DNA of 57,809 nt from Polyangium sp. 15x6 (GTDB lineage Bacteria; Myxococcota_A; Polyangia; Polyangiales; Polyangiaceae): the NCBI RefSeq assembly GCF_029960785.1, contig NZ_JASBQE010000075.1:1-57809 (forward strand). Direction: 5' to 3'. This document shows positions 54,043 through 57,809 of this stretch, piece after piece. Each line of letters begins with the position of its first letter. The stretch's first letter is position 1. The position numbers and the translations under genes are program-made. Below the pieces are notes generated by a model. The model was not told where the DNA came from. It was given only the letters and a program-made list of their open reading frames with translations, and did no database searches.

Positions 54043-54165
54043 GCGGAATGGACAAGCGAAAATCGTGCACGGGGCGGAGGACGCGAGATCCAGCGGCCCG
54101 GGGCGGTGTGCGCGTTGCGGATCTGCGACGCGCGCCCATCGTCCCTTTCATACGTGCACGACCCT

Positions 54166-55563
54166 TCAGATGGGCGGCAGCTCCGACCCGGTGAGATCGA
54201 GCCTGCGCCACACGCCGCTCCGGAAGCGCAAGAGCAGGATGACGGCCATGAGCGCGATGTAGCCCGTCAGCCAGAAGACGACCCACCCGATGCCACCGCC
54301 GAGCACCCGCACCGAGATGAAAGAGCCCGGCACGAAGACACACCACGCCACGATCCCGCGGACCCAGGCGGTGAAGGCCGTGTCTCCCGCGGCGCGCAGT
54401 CCCTCGGCCAGCGTCATCACCGTCGCGTCGAAGATCTGCCACGTGATCGAGAGCGTGAGGATCCGAGCCGTGATGTCGAGGAAGGCCTCGCGCTCGGGCC
54501 CAGGTGGCGCGAAGGGGAGCATGCAGTACCGCGCGAACACGAGGTAGACGAGGCCCACGAAGCCCATCCAGCCACACGCCACGAGGGCCGTGAGCTTCAC
54601 CGTCTTCGGCACTTGATCGAGATCCTTCGCGCCGATCGCTTGCCCCGCGAGGATCGCTCCCGCGCTCGTCAGGCCGAACGCGGGCATGGCCGCGACCTGG
54701 TTCACCTCCATCGAGGCCATGAACGCGGCGAGCGTGGTCGTGCCGAGCCCGTTGATCACGAGGTTGATGAACAACGAGAACGCGCCGAACTCGACGAACC
54801 AGTTGAGCCCCGAGGGGATGCCGAAGCGCAACATGCGCCAGAGTTCGGCGAGGCGGAGCTGGGCCTTGCCTTGGCGAGCGCTCGGGTGCTCGCCGTAGCC
54901 GGCGAGGAAACACCCGAGGAGCACGAGGAAGGCCGTCAACGTGGCGAGCGCGCTCCCCAGTGCCGAGCCGACCACGCCGAGCGCGGGCGCGCCGAGGTGC
55001 CCCGAGATGAACACCCAGTTCAGCGCGACGTTGAGCACCATGCACAGGACCTGCGTGGCCATGGGCAGGCGCGGGTTGCCGAGCCCGCCGTAATAGTTGC
55101 CGAGCGCCTCGAGCCCGATCGCCGCGCCGCCCGTGCAGAGGCGGACGGTGAGCCATTGCTGCATGAGCGTCGCGACGGCGGGCTCGTAGCCGATCGCATG
55201 GACGGCGCGCGGCATGACGAGGGCGCCCGCGAAGTAGAGGACCTGCGCCATCGCAGCCACGGCGAGGCCATAGAACCCGTACCGGCGCGCCCCGGCGTGA
55301 TCGCCGCGGCCGTAGAGCTGCGAGGCGAAGCTCGACACGATGAAGACCACCCCCATCGGCAGGATGAAGAAGGCCATCAAGTTGAGCCCGCCCGTGGTCG
55401 TGGCGGCGAGGCTCTCCTTGCCGAGGTGCGAAACCATGGCGGCGTCGGACACGCTGACCACGACCTGCGCCGAGCGCGAGATGATGATCGGCCACGCGAG
55501 ATTGAGGAGCCTCCCGAGCGAGGGACCGTGCGCGGTGTGCGTGATGTGCGCGGCGTCCAGCAT
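54166..55563 (-). CDS. MATE-family multidrug/cation antiporter
   Basis: A 465-residue integral membrane protein with about 12 transmembrane segments in two related halves. The start region, LLNLAWPIIISRSAQVVVSVSDAAMVSHLG, and the centre, LRFGIPSGLNWFVEFGAF, match the N-terminal helices of the two MATE halves. It probably exchanges H+ or Na+ for organic cations or metabolites. The start region is odd: upstream of the ATG at 55563 the minus strand is CT-rich and has no ribosome-binding site. A later start is unlikely because it would clip the first helix. It is divergent from the ATP-grasp gene. Confidence 0.9.
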   Translation of the reverse strand: MLDAAHITHTAHGPSLGRLLNLAWPIIISRSAQVVVSVSDAAMVSHLGKESLAATTTGGLNLMAFFILPMGVVFIVSSFASQLYGRGDHAGARRYGFYGLAVAAMAQVLYFAGALVMPRAVHAIGYEPAVATLMQQWLTVRLCTGGAAIGLEALGNYYGGLGNPRLPMATQVLCMVLNVALNWVFISGHLGAPALGVVGSALGSALATLTAFLVLLGCFLAGYGEHPSARQGKAQLRLAELWRMLRFGIPSGLNWFVEFGAFSLFINLVINGLGTTTLAAFMASMEVNQVAAMPAFGLTSAGAILAGQAIGAKDLDQVPKTVKLTALVACGWMGFVGLVYLVFARYCMLPFAPPGPEREAFLDITARILTLSITWQIFDATVMTLAEGLRAAGDTAFTAWVRGIVAWCVFVPGSFISVRVLGGGIGWVVFWLTGYIALMAVILLLRFRSGVWRRLDLTGSELPPI

Positions 55564-55646
55564 GAGGGGGGCGGAGGTTTGACATCGGAAAGGGCTGCGC
55601 GCTCGCGCTGCTCGCTTCGCGCGCCCGTTTGAGGCAAGAAAGCGGC

Positions 55647-56543
55647 ATGCAGAAACCCCGCTTGGCCATCGCGACGTGCGCCCGTCTGCCCGAGCTCGAC
55701 GTCGACGACGCGCTCTTCCGCGAGGCCCTCGACGCGCGAGGGATCGCCCATCGTTGCCTCGTCTGGGACGACCCGAAAGCGCCCTGGGACGAGGCCGATC
55801 TCGCGCTCCTCCGCAATCCGTGGGACTACTGGGACGGGCCCGGCCGCAGAGATGCGTTCGTCGCGTGGGCCGAGCGGACGGCCGCGCGCGTGCCGCTCTG
55901 GAACGGCGCCGACGTCATCCGCGCGAACACACACAAGTCCTACCTGCGCTCGCTCGAAGCGGCCGGCGTGCCGGTGATCCCGACGATCTGGCTCGCGCAG
56001 GGCGAGCGCGCCGAGGGGCTCGCGCGGCGCATCGAGGCGCGTGGTTGGTCCGAGGTCGTGATCAAGCCGGCGGTCTCGGCGGGCTCGGTGGGCGCGAAGC
56101 GGATCGACGCGCGGACGAACCCCGACGAGGCGGAGGCGCACGCCGCGTCGCTCGTGGTCTCGGGCGAGGTGATGGTGCAGCCGTACCTCGGCTCGATCGA
56201 GTCGGAGGGCGAGCTCTCGATCGTGTTCTTCGGCGGCGAGCCGAGCCACGCGGTGCGGAAGGTGCCATGCGCGGGCGATTTCCGTTCGCAGCCGGAGTTT
56301 CAGAGCCACATCTCGGCGGCGCCGATCGAAGCCGAGGCACTTCACGTGGCCCGCGCCGCGTTCGCGGCCGTGGGCAAGCCGCTCCTCTACGCCCGGGTCG
56401 ATCTCGTGCGAGGCGAAGGCGGCGCGCTCCAGCTCATCGAGCTCGAGCTGACCGAGCCGAGCCTGTATTTCCGCTGGAGCGAGGGGTCGGCGGCGCGGTT
56501 CGTCGATGTGATCGTCTCGCAGCTCGAAACGCTTTCCCGGTAA
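55647..56543 (+). CDS. ATP-grasp enzyme
   Basis: A 298-residue ATP-grasp protein. The N-terminal (about 1-90) domain has LLRNPWDYWDG, and the ATP-binding half has IKPAVSAGSVGAKRI, QPYLGSIESEGELSIVFF and a metal-binding ELELTEPSLYF. It resembles RimK/glutathione-synthetase-like and DcsG-type (D-cycloserine) ligases, which form amide bonds at the expense of ATP; the substrate is unknown. The ATG at 55647 is preferred to a Met six codons earlier. It is divergent from the MATE gene and may act in the same pathway, for example peptide or natural-product synthesis and export. Confidence 0.85.
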   Translation: MQKPRLAIATCARLPELDVDDALFREALDARGIAHRCLVWDDPKAPWDEADLALLRNPWDYWDGPGRRDAFVAWAERTAARVPLWNGADVIRANTHKSYLRSLEAAGVPVIPTIWLAQGERAEGLARRIEARGWSEVVIKPAVSAGSVGAKRIDARTNPDEAEAHAASLVVSGEVMVQPYLGSIESEGELSIVFFGGEPSHAVRKVPCAGDFRSQPEFQSHISAAPIEAEALHVARAAFAAVGKPLLYARVDLVRGEGGALQLIELELTEPSLYFRWSEGSAARFVDVIVSQLETLSR

Positions 56544-56613
56544 GGCGAGCCTCTTCCCACCCCGCGCCACGGGCGTATCCTGCGAGAGCGCCAGAAGCGC
56601 GGAGGATCTTCCC

Positions 56614-57606
56614 GTGCGTTCACCTCGCCAAAGAGCTCTGCGAACCACGCTCGTCGTCGCGCTCTCCGCTGCCTTCTCGTCCTCGCCGTCGATGCTGCGC
56701 GCCGAGCCAGAGGCCGCGCCCGCCGCGCCCGCGGACGATCCGCAAGCGCGCGCCGCTGAGCGCAAGAAGGCCGGCGATCAGGCCATGGAGCTGCTCCGGT
56801 ACGAGGACGCGCTCGCCGCGTACGGCGAGGCCTACGCGATCACGAAGAACCCGGCGCTGCTCTACAACATGGGCCGCGCGCTCGAAGCGCTGAACCGTTT
56901 TCCCGAGGCGCTCGACAAGCTCACGGCCTTCGACGCCGCGGCGCCGCCCGACCTCAAGGCGCGCGTGCCGCGGCTGCCCACGCTCATCGCCGAGCTGCGG
57001 CAGCGCGTCGCCACGCTCGACATCGTCACGAACGTCGAGGGCGCGCGGATCGTCGTGCGCAACGTGGTCGTCGGCAAATCGCCGCTCGCCGCGCCGCTGA
57101 AGCTCGTCGCGGGGCCCGCCGAGATCGAGGTCGACGCGGAAGGATATTTCGGCGCGAAGAAGACGGTCACGCTCGAAGGCGGCGCAGCAGAGACCGTGCG
57201 GTTCGACCTGTTTTCCCGCGCGACGACGGGCGTACTCACGGTGCGCGCGTCGGCGCCGTCGGCCGAGGTGCTCGTCGATGGCAAGCCGATCGGCGTCGCG
57301 CCCGTCGAGCTCAACGTGCCCAAGGGCACGCATCGGATCACCGTGCGCCACCGGGATTTTCGTGCGTACGAGACCTCGGCCGTGGTCCCGGCCGGCGGCT
57401 ACAAGGCGGTGACGGCGACGCTCGAGGCGAAGTCGGTCGTGACGCGCTGGTGGTTCTGGACGGGGCTCGGCGCGGTCGTCGCGGCGGGCGCCGCGGTCAC
57501 GGTCGCGGCGTTCACGGAGCGCGCGCCGCATGCGGGGACGATCGCGCCGGGGCAGCTCACGACCGAGGCGAGCAGCGGCGGGGGCGCGACGTTGTTCCAG
57601 TTCTGA
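56614..57606 (+). CDS. Secreted TPR/PEGA protein
   Basis: A 330-residue protein. The start is GTG at 56614, with GGAGG 7 bases upstream. It has a signal peptide (about 1-30), TPR-like helices (about 48-110, ELLRYEDALAAYGEAYAITKNPALLYNMGRA), two PEGA-like beta segments (about 130-205 and 215-285, VLVDGKPIGVAPVELNVPKGTHRITV), and a membrane segment (about 285-305). It is like the TPR/PEGA protein of the first kinase cassette, but no kinase is adjacent here. The last 50 bp overlap the convergent MYXO-CTERM gene. Confidence 0.85.
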   Translation: MRSPRQRALRTTLVVALSAAFSSSPSMLRAEPEAAPAAPADDPQARAAERKKAGDQAMELLRYEDALAAYGEAYAITKNPALLYNMGRALEALNRFPEALDKLTAFDAAAPPDLKARVPRLPTLIAELRQRVATLDIVTNVEGARIVVRNVVVGKSPLAAPLKLVAGPAEIEVDAEGYFGAKKTVTLEGGAAETVRFDLFSRATTGVLTVRASAPSAEVLVDGKPIGVAPVELNVPKGTHRITVRHRDFRAYETSAVVPAGGYKAVTATLEAKSVVTRWWFWTGLGAVVAAGAAVTVAAFTERAPHAGTIAPGQLTTEASSGGGATLFQF

Positions 57607-57809
57607 TCGTCTTGCGGGTTCGTCCGAGGAGCGCGAACGCGGCCATCACGAGCGCGGCGGCGCCTCCGAGGGGAGAGGTCTCCGTGAGGCGACAGCCGCA
57701 GCCGGTATTACGAATCGGCGGATAAGGATCCCCGCCCGCGCCGCCGCTGCCGCCCGCGCCGCCGCTGCCGCCGGCGCCACCGCTGCCGCCGCCGCTGCCG
57801 CCTGCGCCG
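57557..57809 (-). CDS. 3' end of a secreted protein with a MYXO-CTERM-type tail, 5' end outside window
   Basis: The minus-strand frame ending at the TGA 57557-57559 is open to the window edge (83 residues). It reads a GGAGGSGG spacer, then DPYPPIRNTGCGCRLTE, a hydrophobic helix (GGAAALVMAAFALLG) and an Arg/Lys cluster (RTRKTIR) with a further 15 residues. The CGC followed by a helix and basic tail matches the MYXO-CTERM sorting motif of myxobacteria. The protein itself lies beyond the window. The 3' end overlaps the TPR/PEGA gene. Confidence 0.72.
   Translation of the reverse strand, partial: GAGGSGGGSGGAGGSGGAGGSGGAGGDPYPPIRNTGCGCRLTETSPLGGAAALVMAAFALLGRTRKTIRTGTTSRPRRCSPRS

Noticed and set aside
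52771-55632. Plus-strand open frame of about 953 codons over the PAS-STAS and MATE genes
   Set aside because: Antisense shadow; composition is Arg/Glu/His without any domain.

Overview
The window looks like a chromosomal segment of a myxobacterium, most likely of the Polyangiales (Sorangium/Polyangium-like) group. The reasons are the very high G+C content with strong third-position G/C, the many lipoproteins carrying GGxGG spacers just after the lipobox, Cys-rich CGDG...CDDGN repeats, Hanks-type Ser/Thr kinases encoded beside PEGA proteins, and a MYXO-CTERM sorting tail. This assignment is an inference from content; no rRNA or tRNA gene was seen.

Layout. 1-7.4 kb: a phosphoesterase cut by the window edge, a helical unknown, a 42-bp minisatellite and two secreted lipoproteins, one a roughly 1,070-residue chain of Cys-rich and PPC modules. 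7.4-12.5 kb: an alpha/beta hydrolase, then a five-gene minus-strand operon with overlapping stop/start codons (two paralogous membrane proteins, a membrane coiled-coil protein, an OmpR-type regulator and its histidine kinase). 12.7-15 kb: an epimerase and a zinc alcohol dehydrogenase. 15-18 kb: Cys-rich lipoproteins and a TonB-like-anchored unknown. 18.1-21.5 kb: a membrane metallophosphoesterase paired with a membrane pYEATS-like protein, then a DUF4476 protein. 21.5-32 kb: two kinase + PEGA + lipoprotein cassettes flanking a lipoprotein, an ECF sigma factor and a metalloprotease/lipoprotein pair.

32-36 kb: one long gene fusing DNA topoisomerase III to a RecQ helicase. Its inter-domain linker is encoded by an imperfect palindromic element that is translated in frame, the most striking DNA-level feature here. 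37-47 kb: a StyA-like flavin monooxygenase, a TVP38/TMEM64 membrane protein, a HEAT-like protein, hydrolases including a divergent paralogous pair, a haem-binding lipoprotein, a SpoIIAA-like protein and an ABC-F ATPase. 47-48.8 kb: a probable deaminase-fold effector followed by a double GNAT protein. 48.7-54 kb: a six-hairpin-glycosidase-like lipoprotein, a class-III aminotransferase, a Maf pyrophosphatase and a PAS-STAS regulator. 54-57.8 kb: a MATE transporter, an ATP-grasp enzyme, a TPR/PEGA protein and the 3' end of a MYXO-CTERM gene running off the window.

The genes are mostly independent short units. The clear functional groupings are the two-component operon, the two kinase cassettes, the phosphoesterase-pYEATS pair, and the single-chain topoisomerase-helicase. 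Start codons were chosen by ribosome-binding-site position, overlap with the preceding stop and signal-peptide placement; several remain uncertain and are flagged.
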